NCBI RefSeq assembly: GCF_004919045.1
Contig: NZ_SWDW01000016.1
Location: forward strand, 25,137 to 89,136
Direction: 5' to 3'
Source: Sinomonas albida
GTDB taxonomy: Bacteria > Actinomycetota > Actinomycetes > Actinomycetales > Micrococcaceae
DNA length: 64,000 bases
Made by a program: the position numbers and the translations under genes. The notes beneath the pieces are model-generated. The model was not told where the DNA came from. It saw nothing but the letters and a program-made list of their open reading frames with translations, and ran no database searches. This document shows positions 16,872 through 24,401 of the stretch, piece by piece (within the stretch, counting starts at the first letter, position 1; every line of letters starts with the position of its first letter).

Positions 16872-18119
16872 ATGGCTGACGACCGACGCAACGGGCCACG
16901 CACGCTCGTTGAGACCGCCCCCGGCGAGCAGGCCTCCGCCGCCGCGGTCTACCGCGCCGGCGATCTCTTCCAACTCCTGCGCGACGGAAAGCCCTGGACG
17001 CGCGCCGAACTCGCCATGACCACGGGACTCGCACGGTCCACCGTCGCGGGCAAGGTCGACCAGCTTCTGAGCTCCGGGCTCGTAGTCTCGGTGGGCGAGG
17101 CCCTCTCGAGCGGCGGCCGCCCGCCGTCGCGCTTTGCCTTCCACGCCCAGGCGCGCACGGTCCTGGCAGTCGACGTCGGCGCGAGCCATGTGCGTGTGGC
17201 GCTCACCGACCTCAACGGCGACGTGCTCGCTGAAGAGCGCACGGCGCTCCCGGTCGCCTCCGGCCCCGAGGCCGTGCTCGGCTACGTCCTCGAGTCCGGC
17301 AAGCGTCTCCTCGGCGACGTCCATCGGCCAGAAACGCTCCTCGCCGGGGTGGGCATCGGGCTTCCGGGCCCCGTCGAGCACGCCACAGGACGCCCCGTGA
17401 AGCCGCCGATCATGCCCGGATGGGACGGCTTCGACGTGGTCGGCTTCGTACAGCGCGCCCTCCCTGTGCCCGTGCTCGTGGACAACGACGTGAACATCAT
17501 GGCGCTCGGCGAGCGCGCCGGCTTCTGGCCCGGCGTCGACGACCTCCTGTTCATCAAGGTCGCAACCGGTATCGGCTCGGGCATCATCAGCAGCGGTCAG
17601 CTTCAACGCGGGGCTGACGGAACAGCCGGCGACCTCGGGCACGTGCGGGTGGCGCGCGGCGACGGGATCGTCTGCCGGTGCGGAAACGTAGGGTGCCTCG
17701 AGGCGCTCGCCTCAGGCCCCGCCGTCGCCCGCGGACTGGCCGCCCACGGCGTGCCAGCGGAGAGCGGCGGAGACGTCGTGGGACTCGCCGCCCATGGCAG
17801 CCTCCCGGCAATCCAGGCGCTCCGCCAGGCAGGGCGCGACATCGGCGAGGTCCTCGCAACGTGCGTCAACCTTCTCAACCCGAGCGTCATCGTGATCGGT
17901 GGCTCAATGGCCGCCGCGGGCGAGCACGTCATGGCCGGCGTGCGCGAGGTCGTCTACCACCGCTCGCCGCCACTCGCCACGACCAATCTGCGCATCGTCC
18001 TCTCTCGCGCCGGCGAACGCGCCGCCGTGATGGGAGCGAGCCAGCTCGTCTCCCAGCACATCCTCTCCCCCGCGGGCATCGAGGCGACCCTCGCCGCGCG
18101 CGTCGCGAGCACCGGTTAG
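16872..18119 (+). CDS. ROK family transcriptional regulator
   Basis: Probable repressor of the divergent sugar operon. The 415-aa product has an N-terminal winged helix-turn-helix (LFQLLRDGKPWTRAELAMTT then GLARSTVAGKVDQLLSSGLV, about residues 25-65). The ROK kinase-like domain follows: nucleotide-type loop VLAVDVGASHVRVALTD, the segment VLVDNDVNIMALGE, and a zinc-binding ROK motif CRCGNVGCLE. ATG at 16872 lacks an obvious ribosome binding site. An in-frame TTG at 16785 with AGAAGG just upstream is an alternative that would add 29 residues of non-family sequence. Confidence 0.9.
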   Translation: MADDRRNGPRTLVETAPGEQASAAAVYRAGDLFQLLRDGKPWTRAELAMTTGLARSTVAGKVDQLLSSGLVVSVGEALSSGGRPPSRFAFHAQARTVLAVDVGASHVRVALTDLNGDVLAEERTALPVASGPEAVLGYVLESGKRLLGDVHRPETLLAGVGIGLPGPVEHATGRPVKPPIMPGWDGFDVVGFVQRALPVPVLVDNDVNIMALGERAGFWPGVDDLLFIKVATGIGSGIISSGQLQRGADGTAGDLGHVRVARGDGIVCRCGNVGCLEALASGPAVARGLAAHGVPAESGGDVVGLAAHGSLPAIQALRQAGRDIGEVLATCVNLLNPSVIVIGGSMAAAGEHVMAGVREVVYHRSPPLATTNLRIVLSRAGERAAVMGASQLVSQHILSPAGIEATLAARVASTG

Positions 18120-18295
18120 CCGCCCCTAGCCTTCCAACGGAAGGACCCACACGGCCATCGCGCGCCCGACGGATCCCGTCAAGGGACTTTGGGCCCTGTG
18201 GACAAGCTCCCGTTTTCGCGAGGCTAGTTCCTACCCACTTTTCACGGCTCCGGCCGATCGAGTCTGAGCGCCGTGGACCCGCCGAGAGGAGAACT

Positions 18296-18448
18296 GTGGA
18301 TTCAGAACGCCGACACCGCCCCGCCGACTACGAAACCGTCACCGGGCAGGAACGCCTGCTCGCGTCGCTCATGAAGGCTGGATTGAGCGAGCAGCAGGCA
18401 CGCGCCCAGATCGCCCGGCTCTCCGCCGGCGATGTGTGGGGCGGCTGA
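18296..18448 (+). CDS. Small hypothetical protein
   Basis: A 50-aa charged protein with no recognised family, starting at GTG 18296 with GAGAGGAG 5 bp upstream. The C-terminal half, QERLLASLMKAGLSEQQARA, reads as an amphipathic helix followed by QIARLSAGDVWGG. Small size makes it uncertain, but the ribosome binding site and following terminator hairpin support a real gene. It lies 176 bp downstream of the ROK gene. Confidence 0.5.
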   Translation: MDSERRHRPADYETVTGQERLLASLMKAGLSEQQARAQIARLSAGDVWGG

Positions 18449-18504
18449 CGCCTCCCGACGCACGCAGACCACGGGCGGCTGCCCAGAAGGCCGTTCAAAC
18501 AGCT

Positions 18505-18548
18505 GGCGCCGGCCCCCGAATTCGACGATGAATTCGAGGGCCGGTGCC
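18505..18548 (+). terminator. Hairpin terminator
   Basis: GGCGCCGGCCC plus CGAATTC pairs with GAATTCG plus GGGCCGGTGCC around an ACGAT loop, a stem of about 18 bp with one bulge and a G-T pair. It lies 57 bp past the 50-aa gene. The rest of 18449-18783 holds no gene that I can support. Confidence 0.7.
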
Positions 18549-18783
18549 GCGTTTAACGGACCGAGTTTGACGGGCCGCGGCCCTGCTCAGAAGAGACGCG
18601 GTCTGCACTTTCGCCAGCCGCTGCTCCGATCCGAAAAGAAATTCGACGCGCCTCGCGCCTTGTGCTGATCAGTTGGCCCGGGTAAGGATAAATCGTGTTT
18701 GGGGAATAGTCGGGTGTGGTTAGCCGCACTCGAATCGGGGAATACTTCTGCGTCACAACGCAGGGGGCGCTGAAGGGGGCAGC

Positions 18784-19704
18784 ATGCGTTATTTGCAATT
18801 CCGCGTCATTGCCTTCTTGCGTTGCGCTCTCATCGCCGCGGGCCTCGGCCTCGCATGGCTGCTGCTCTCCGGCACTGCCGCCTCTGCCTCGAGCGACCAC
18901 TTCGGCACCCCGTCGACTGGTTCGGGCACAGACCCCCTCACTTCCATTTCTTCCTCCGTCGCGGCACCCGTGGCGGCCCCGATCAAGGCGACGGTCTCCG
19001 ATGTCACGCCACGAGCTTCGGCGGCCGCGGCCACGATCACCGCGCCGGTCAGCAGGGCCGCCTCTGGCGTCCACCCGGCCGTGCCCCAGGTGGCTGGCAC
19101 GGCCGGCACCGCGGTCCAGCAGACGACGACGGCGCTCTCCGGCGTCGTCGAATCGGCTCCGGCCGTCGTGGCACCCATACTGACGGGTCCCCTTGCGCCC
19201 GCCGCCCCCGTCGTGAACGCGACCGCTTCGAGCGCGGGAGGAGCCGTTTCGGCACTGGGCGACTCGCTCGGCACCTCGGCACCTGCTGTGGCGCCTTCGA
19301 CCTCGTCCGCCCAGGCCCCTGCCTCTGCCCCGGAAGATGCTGCGGTGCCCGCGACCGGCGCGGCGGCGCCGTCGTCTGCGAGCGCTGCGACTTCGGCAGA
19401 GGTCACGCCCTGGTCGGCTCTGGCGGCGACGTCGTCAGCGACCGCCGTCGCCCACAACGCACCTCCAGTCGGCACGCCCGCGACTCCGACCGGTAACCCT
19501 GCCCCCGCGCCGCTGCCCGCTCCGCAGCCGAGCGGTGTCGGCCTAGGCGGGGACTCTGGCCCCACCGGCGCCGCGGGCAGCCACGCGGCCCTCGCCGCAG
19601 GATTCCTCTTTGTCCCCGCGCTCGAGGTGACCGGCCTTCTTCGGCCCTCGAACGAACACGTTCAGTCCTCCCCCGCGTTCGATCCGGGCTCAACTCCTGA
19701 CTGA
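18784..19704 (+). CDS. Secreted Ala/Pro/Ser/Thr-rich protein
   Basis: A 306-aa exported protein of unknown function. The N-terminus MRYLQFRVIAFLRCALIAAG plus GLGLAWLLLSGTAASASSDH is a signal peptide with a likely cleavage after ASA. The mature part is low-complexity Ala/Ser/Thr/Pro/Val sequence with few charges and no catalytic motif, as in wall-spanning stalks. A weak hydrophobic patch (ALAAGFLFVPALEVTGLL) lies near the C-terminus, which ends in an acidic tail without a sorting signal. It precedes a second surface protein at 19791 on the same strand, 86 bp away, so the two are probably made together. Confidence 0.75.
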   Translation: MRYLQFRVIAFLRCALIAAGLGLAWLLLSGTAASASSDHFGTPSTGSGTDPLTSISSSVAAPVAAPIKATVSDVTPRASAAAATITAPVSRAASGVHPAVPQVAGTAGTAVQQTTTALSGVVESAPAVVAPILTGPLAPAAPVVNATASSAGGAVSALGDSLGTSAPAVAPSTSSAQAPASAPEDAAVPATGAAAPSSASAATSAEVTPWSALAATSSATAVAHNAPPVGTPATPTGNPAPAPLPAPQPSGVGLGGDSGPTGAAGSHAALAAGFLFVPALEVTGLLRPSNEHVQSSPAFDPGSTPD

Positions 19705-19790
19705 CAGGGGCAAGGTCTGCCTTCACGGCGGACACGCCCCCGTCCCGCGCGCCCACTGACGCGCTCACTGTCAAGCCAGGAGAAGACATT

Positions 19791-21548
19791 GTGAATACCT
19801 TTGCCCGACGCGTACTGCTTGGCGCAGCCATCGCCGGAGGCCTTATGGGCCTCGGTGAGGTAGCCGCCTCAGCCGCCACCCCTCCCGTGGCCACCGTCAC
19901 GGCCCCGGCCGTCCCGGCAACCGCCACCGTCGCCGACACCGCCACGCTCAACCCGGGCGGCACCACAACCGGCACGAGCACCGGCACGACCACCAGCCCG
20001 ATCACCACTCCGGTCACCACCCCGGTCACCACCCCGGTCACCGGCACGAACACCGGGGCTCCGCTGGCCACCGTCACGGCCCCGGCCGTCCCGGCAACCG
20101 CCACCGTCGCCGACACGGCCACGCTCAACCCGGGCGGTACCACCACCGGCACGAGCACCGGCACGACCGCCGGCCCGGTCACTACCCCGGTCACCGGCAC
20201 CACCACCGGCACTCCGCTGGCCACCGTCACGGCCCCGGCCGTCCCGGCAACCGCCACTGTCGCCAACACCGCCGCACTCAACCCGGGCACAACACCCGGC
20301 ACGAGCACCGGCATCACAACCGGCGCCACCGCCAGCCCGGTCACCACCCCGGTCACCGGCACCACCACCGGCGCCCCGCTGGCCACCGTCACGGCCCCGG
20401 CCGTCCCGGCCACAGCCACCGTCGCCGACACCGCCACACTCAACCCGGGCGGCACCACCACCGGCACGAGCACGACCCCGGCCCTCAGCCCGGTCACCGG
20501 CACGACCACCGGCGCTCCGCTGGCCACCGTCACGGCCCCGGCCGTCCCGGCAACCGCCACCGTCGCCGACACCGCCACGCTCAACCCGGGCGGCACCAGC
20601 ACGACCCCGGCCCTCAGCCCGGTCACCGGCACGACCACCGGCGCTCCGCTGGCCACCGTCACGGCCCCGGCCGTCCCGGCAACAGCCAACGTCGCCGACA
20701 CCGCCGCGCTCAACCCGGGCGGCACCACCACCGGCACGACCGCCACCCCGGTCACCGGCACCACCACCGGCGCCCCGCTGGCCACCGTCACGGCCCCGGC
20801 CGTCCCGGCAACAGCCAACGTCGCCGACACCGCCGCGCTCAACCCGGGCGGCACCACCACCGGCACGATCACCACCCCGGTCACCGGCACCACCACCGGC
20901 GCCCCGCTGGCCACCGTCACGGCCCCGGCCGTCCCGGCAACAGCCACCGTCGCCAACACCGCCACACTCAACCCGGGCGGCACCACCACCGGCACCACCG
21001 CCAGCCCGGTCGCCGGTCCGGTCGCCGGCACGAACACCGGCTCCCCGCTGGCCACCGTCACGGCCCCGGCCGTCCCGGCCACCGCCACGGTCAGCACTCT
21101 CGCAGCACTCAACCCGACGACCAGCGCGTCCATTTCGGGCTCGCCAGTCGCGGGCTCGCCAGTGACCCCGGGTCTCCCTGGCGCCGGCACGGTTCCCGCT
21201 CCGGAGGTCAGCGTCCAGCTCAACCCCGCCACGAGTGCAGGCATCGGCGGCGCCACTGACGTGACCGGCACGGCAGGAATGGCAGGAATGGGTGGCTCGA
21301 CCGACAGCACCTCCGGTTCTGACGTCGCGGGCAACAGCGCTGCTACCGCTGCGAGCGGCGCATCGGCGTCGAGCGTCGGCGTTCAGGCTAGCGGCATCCA
21401 GAACACCAGTCGCGGCCTGAACATCCAGACGGCGGCCGAGAAGCAGGGCAACAGCACTCCGCATTTCTGGGCGCTGCTCCTCATGGGTGGCCTGCTGCTC
21501 GCAGGCCTCGCGTTCTTCGCAGGCATGCGCCGTACGCGCCGCAGCTAG
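19791..21548 (+). CDS. Surface protein with nine Thr/Pro/Ala tandem repeats and C-terminal membrane anchor
   Basis: A 585-aa exported protein of unknown role. Signal peptide in MNTFARRVLLGAAIAGGLMG with cleavage near ASA. Nine tandem copies of a unit opening PLATVTAPAVPATATVADTA follow; each unit is 43-58 residues with Gly/Thr/Pro-rich spacers of variable length. A Gly/Ser-rich linker then leads to the hydrophobic helix FWALLLMGGLLLAGLAFFAG and a basic end MRRTRRS. This is a membrane anchor with positive stop rather than an LPXTG signal. GTG start with AGGAGA 6 bp upstream. The near-identical DNA repeats are prone to copy-number change. Confidence 0.8.
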   Translation: MNTFARRVLLGAAIAGGLMGLGEVAASAATPPVATVTAPAVPATATVADTATLNPGGTTTGTSTGTTTSPITTPVTTPVTTPVTGTNTGAPLATVTAPAVPATATVADTATLNPGGTTTGTSTGTTAGPVTTPVTGTTTGTPLATVTAPAVPATATVANTAALNPGTTPGTSTGITTGATASPVTTPVTGTTTGAPLATVTAPAVPATATVADTATLNPGGTTTGTSTTPALSPVTGTTTGAPLATVTAPAVPATATVADTATLNPGGTSTTPALSPVTGTTTGAPLATVTAPAVPATANVADTAALNPGGTTTGTTATPVTGTTTGAPLATVTAPAVPATANVADTAALNPGGTTTGTITTPVTGTTTGAPLATVTAPAVPATATVANTATLNPGGTTTGTTASPVAGPVAGTNTGSPLATVTAPAVPATATVSTLAALNPTTSASISGSPVAGSPVTPGLPGAGTVPAPEVSVQLNPATSAGIGGATDVTGTAGMAGMGGSTDSTSGSDVAGNSAATAASGASASSVGVQASGIQNTSRGLNIQTAAEKQGNSTPHFWALLLMGGLLLAGLAFFAGMRRTRRS

Positions 21549-21556
21549 TTAGCACT

Positions 21557-21629
21557 GATGAGGGCAGGCGCGGCCGCCGTGACGGGCGCAGCTCACGCTC
21601 AGGCGCACGGCGGCCGCTGCCTCCTCATC
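21557..21629 (+). terminator. Large hairpin terminator after the repeat protein gene
   Basis: GCGGCCGCCGTG (21570-21581) pairs exactly with CACGGCGGCCGC (21606-21617). The outer arms GATGAGG (21557) and CCTCATC (21623-21629) extend the stem. It lies 9 bp after the stop codon. Confidence 0.75.
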
Positions 21630-21691
21630 AACCAAAGGCCTCACCCTTCACCGAAGGGCCGGCATAATTCGAGTCCCACCAGGACCCGCAG

Positions 21692-21934
21692 TCAGCCGAA
21701 CGGCGTCATGTGGTATTTCGCCGCGGTGCTCCGGAATACACCGCAAGGCCATATCTGCCCGCAGCTGGAGCATTGACCCTCGATGAGGCTCCCGCTGGGG
21801 CTGTGAACGACCGCGAACAGCGCGTCGATCTCGGCTTCAACATTCGGAATGATTGTGTTCAGGACTACAGACCCGGCTTCTTGCGTCCGAATTCTCTTCA
21901 TCAGCTCCGCCCGAAACGCAGCATCAGCCTTCAT
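21692..21934 (-). CDS. Small Cys-containing hypothetical protein
   Basis: An 80-aa protein of unknown family, starting MKADAAFRAELMKRIRTQEA with AGGAGA 6 bp before the ATG. The C-terminal half contains CSSCGQIWPC, a possible metal-binding cluster. It has no signal peptide. It lies alone on the minus strand between two plus-strand groups. Confidence 0.6.
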   Translation of the reverse strand: MKADAAFRAELMKRIRTQEAGSVVLNTIIPNVEAEIDALFAVVHSPSGSLIEGQCSSCGQIWPCGVFRSTAAKYHMTPFG

Positions 21935-22192
21935 GGCTAGTCTCCTGCACCGGTACCGATGTGCCGTCCATGATGCTGTGCTCGCCCACCAGACCTCCCC
22001 ATCCCGGAACTGCCGACGCGATCAAGCTTCGCCCCATTTTTTGCTCGGGACACGAGTGGCGAGTACGTGATTGAGTCCAGAGGCGCCACTCTGTGCGGAG
22101 CCCAAAGTACGCAATCTCGGCATCTCGCCGAGACCACGCGACAACCGAGCCGCGAGAGCGCATGAAAACTGCGGGGGCGCACCTCTCAACAC

Positions 22193-22228
22193 CAGGAAAC
22201 GTGCGCCCCGGCAGGAAACGTGCGCCCC
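22193..22228 (+). repeat. 17-bp direct repeat CAGGAAACGTGCGCCCC
   Basis: Two exact copies at 22193-22209 and 22212-22228. GGGGGCGCAC at 22173 can pair with GTGCGCCCCC in the second copy. The remainder of 21935-22355 shows no gene. Confidence 0.6.
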
Positions 22229-22262
22229 CGCGACAGGGCCCGGGGCGCGCGCTTGCATAATG

Positions 22263-22280
22263 CGTTAGTCACTGCTAACG
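22263..22280. promoter_or_regulatory. Palindromic operator candidate CGTTAG-N6-CTAACG
   Basis: Exact 6-bp inverted arms with a TCACTG centre, 75 bp upstream of the small gene at 22356, next to AT-rich TGCATAAT. The symmetry resembles a TetR-type operator; no such regulator is adjacent. Confidence 0.4.
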
Positions 22281-22355
22281 TATTCGGTGGGATCGGTCCT
22301 TCGAGAGCTGCTGCGCGGCCGACCTTTCGCAACAGCACGACGAGATGAGGATCAG

Positions 22356-22568
22356 ATGACCGGCAAGCAGATGGCGTTCGACGGCAAGTGCGCGTTTGCG
22401 GTTTCCGTGGGCGCTGCCGCGAAGGCACCCGACGCAAACCCGAATTACACGGTGACCGCAAACGGCGCTACTTATGGTTTCCTCGGCATCGTGCCGAAAA
22501 CGCTCTTCCAGATCATCCCGGGAAGCGCCGCTCGCGCCGACCGGGCCTGGGTCAAGGCTCAGGCCTAA
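22356..22568 (+). CDS. Small hypothetical protein
   Basis: A 70-aa protein, unrecognised, starting MTGKQMAFDGKCAFAVSVGA. ATG at 22356 is supported by GATGAGGA a few bases upstream; an in-frame GTG at 22287 overlaps the promoter region and is less likely. Glycine-rich, no transmembrane helix. It is followed after 39 bp by the YCII-domain gene and shares its terminator, so the two are probably one transcript. Confidence 0.6.
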   Translation: MTGKQMAFDGKCAFAVSVGAAAKAPDANPNYTVTANGATYGFLGIVPKTLFQIIPGSAARADRAWVKAQA

Positions 22569-22607
22569 CTCCCAGCAGAATCAACTCACTAGGCAAGGAG
22601 CAATCAG

Positions 22608-22904
22608 ATGGCCAAGTTCCTCGTTCTCTACCGTTCGGACGTCAGTGCTGTCGACCAGATGGCAAACGTCACCCCCGAGCAGGCCCAGGAAGGCATGAAG
22701 GCTTGGACGGATTGGTTCGGCAAGGCTGGCGAGGCTGTCATCGACGGTGGCTCCCCGCTCTCCGGCCCCGATCAGTCAGTCAGCGGCTACTCGATCCTTC
22801 AGGCCGACTCGCGTGAGGCCTTGGACTCGATTCTCGAAGGCCACCCGCACACCATGGTTGGCACGCTCGAGGTCTTCGAGTGCCTGTCGATGCCGGGCAT
22901 GTAA
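22608..22904 (+). CDS. YCII-related domain protein
   Basis: A 98-aa ferredoxin-like-fold protein of the YCII/DGPF type (small proteins of unclear enzymatic role, often near ECF sigma factors in actinobacteria). Recognisable features are MAKFLVLYRSDVSAVDQMAN, an acidic helix EGMKAWTDWFGKAGEAVIDG, GPDQSVSGYSILQADS with the usual Gly-Tyr turn, and GHPHTMVGTLEVFEC near the end. A good AAGGAG lies upstream of the ATG. A strong terminator follows 10 bp after the stop. Confidence 0.85.
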   Translation: MAKFLVLYRSDVSAVDQMANVTPEQAQEGMKAWTDWFGKAGEAVIDGGSPLSGPDQSVSGYSILQADSREALDSILEGHPHTMVGTLEVFECLSMPGM

Positions 22905-22914
22905 CCCAGAAGTC

Positions 22915-22960
22915 GAACGACGGCGGCGCCACCTGACATCAGGGGGCGCCGCCGTCGTTC
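22915..22960 (+). terminator. Hairpin terminator of the YCII gene
   Basis: Perfect 16-bp stem (22915-22930 with 22945-22960, arm GAACGACGGCGGCGCC). A further CCTGA/TCAGG pairing inside the loop is possible. Confidence 0.85.
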
Positions 22961-23058
22961 TGCGCCCGTCGCGCCGGTGGGCAGAGATGCCGTGAGCTGA
23001 CCCCTGCCGGCCCGGCAGAGCAACCGCCCGCTACCCCGCGGCACGCGCAGAACCGCGC

Positions 23059-23238
23059 CTATCCGGCGTCGGACTCATCCGCCGGGGTCTCGTCGCCCTC
23101 AGCATCTGAGACCTCGCCCTGCTGGCCGGGGTCCTTTTGGGGCGGCGCGGTCTCCTGCTCGACGGTCGGGCTGCCGTACCCGCCCTGTTCCTCGAGGCCC
23201 TCCACATCGACTTCCTCGGGCCCGCTCGCACTCGACAT
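23059..23238 (-). CDS. Small acidic hypothetical protein
   Basis: A 59-aa strongly acidic, probably disordered protein (MSSASGPEEVDVEGLEEQGG, then Gln/Glu/Asp-rich to the end). GGAGG lies 5-6 bp upstream of the ATG at 23238. Such short acidic proteins are common in Micrococcaceae; no function can be read. Confidence 0.5.
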   Translation of the reverse strand: MSSASGPEEVDVEGLEEQGGYGSPTVEQETAPPQKDPGQQGEVSDAEGDETPADESDAG

Positions 23239-23514
23239 CGCAGTCCTCCCTTCGTCGCCGTCGACCCCGGGCCGCTCCCGGAGGCCTTCGAATCGGCTTC
23301 CACCACGACCGTAGGCAGCCGCGCGGCAGATGGCCAGAGGTCGCGGACGCCGGGGGGGCAATCAAGCCGAGGCCGACGGCGCGGGCGAGTGCCGCCGTCG
23401 TCCTTCTATCGGACGACGGCGGGGAGCCGCTTCGGCGATCCGCCCCACCCGTGCGCGTTGTCCGGAAGAATGGCCCCAGCCAGCAGCCGCAGCCGCCTGC
23501 CGAAGGGAACCGCC

Positions 23515-24357
23515 ATGCCCGCCATTCCGACCGAACCGGAGACCATCAGCTGCGCCACGTGCGGAGTCGAATTCGGGACCGAACGCCACGCGCTGCCCGA
23601 GCTGTGTCCCATCTGCGCCGACGAGCGGCAGTATGTCCCCGCCACCGGCCAGGCCTGGATCACCCAGGCGGAGTGGGCCGCGCGGGCCGAGGTCAGCATC
23701 ACCGAACTCGGCCCGGACCAGTGGGGCGTCACCGCCCAGCACGTCGGCATAGGCCAGACGATGCAGGTCGTGCGCACGCCCGCTGGCGTGCTCCTGTGGG
23801 ATCCCACGGGCTTCGTCGACGCTGAGACGGCGGACTTCATCCGCTCCCTGGGTCCGATCCTGGCGATCGTCGCAAGCCACCCGCATATGTACGGCGCGCA
23901 AGTGGCCTGGTCCCGCGCCCTGGGGAACCCGCCGGTGCTGGTGAACGCGGCCGACGGCGCCTGGGTCCAGCGCCGCGACCCGGCATTGAAGGAGTGGTCG
24001 GGCACCCTCGCCTTGACCGACGGCCTGAGCCTGCACACGCTCGGCGGGCACTTCCCGGGAAGCGCGATCGCCCACTGGTCCGCCGGTGCGGGCGGCGACG
24101 GCGTTGTCCTGGCCGGCGACACAGTCATGGTGAACAGCGATCGCGAGACCGTGAGCTTCCTGCGCAGCTACCCCAACCGCATCCCGCTCTCCGGCACGGT
24201 TGTCGAGAGAATCGCGCGCGCCATGTCCAGCTTGCGCTACCAGCAGCTCTGGTCGAACTTCGGAATCGCCATCACGGAAGACGCCGATCTCAAGGTGCAG
24301 CGTTCCGCTCAGCGGCAGATCCACTGGATGCGCGGAGACTTCGACCACCTCACCTGA
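23515..24357 (+). CDS. MBL-fold hydrolase-like protein with N-terminal zinc ribbon
   Basis: A 280-aa protein: four cysteines (C13, C16, C31, C34: CATCGVEF and LCPICADER) form a zinc ribbon. A metallo-beta-lactamase-like region with IVASHPHMYGAQVAWSRALG, LGGHFPGSAIAHWSAG and VLAGDTVMVNSDRET follows. The usual HxHxDH is reduced to SHPHMYG, so the second metal site may be altered; activity should not be assumed. ATG at 23515 has AGGGAA upstream. The longer open frame to 23137 overlaps the acidic minus-strand gene and is a shadow. Confidence 0.75.
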   Translation: MPAIPTEPETISCATCGVEFGTERHALPELCPICADERQYVPATGQAWITQAEWAARAEVSITELGPDQWGVTAQHVGIGQTMQVVRTPAGVLLWDPTGFVDAETADFIRSLGPILAIVASHPHMYGAQVAWSRALGNPPVLVNAADGAWVQRRDPALKEWSGTLALTDGLSLHTLGGHFPGSAIAHWSAGAGGDGVVLAGDTVMVNSDRETVSFLRSYPNRIPLSGTVVERIARAMSSLRYQQLWSNFGIAITEDADLKVQRSAQRQIHWMRGDFDHLT

Positions 24358-24401
24358 CCAAAAGAACAAATGCCCCGCCGGAGACAGCGCTTCCCCAAGA
24401 A

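Noticed and set aside
19403..21334. 643-aa minus-strand open frame across the surface repeat protein
   Set aside because: It is the mirror of tandem repeats read in reverse (VAGTAGAVTVASGAPVVV-type units) with no start signal or signal peptide; the plus-strand product has a signal peptide and anchor.
21661..21700. Possible tRNA T-arm (ATTCGAGTCCCACCA)
   Set aside because: No acceptor, D-arm or anticodon arm could be folded around it; the sequence abuts the 3' end of a minus-strand gene.
8624..24401. Prophage or integrative element explaining the block inside the flagellar locus
   Set aside because: No integrase, transposase, attachment-site repeat or phage gene was found, and the genes look like ordinary chromosomal metabolism with the same composition.
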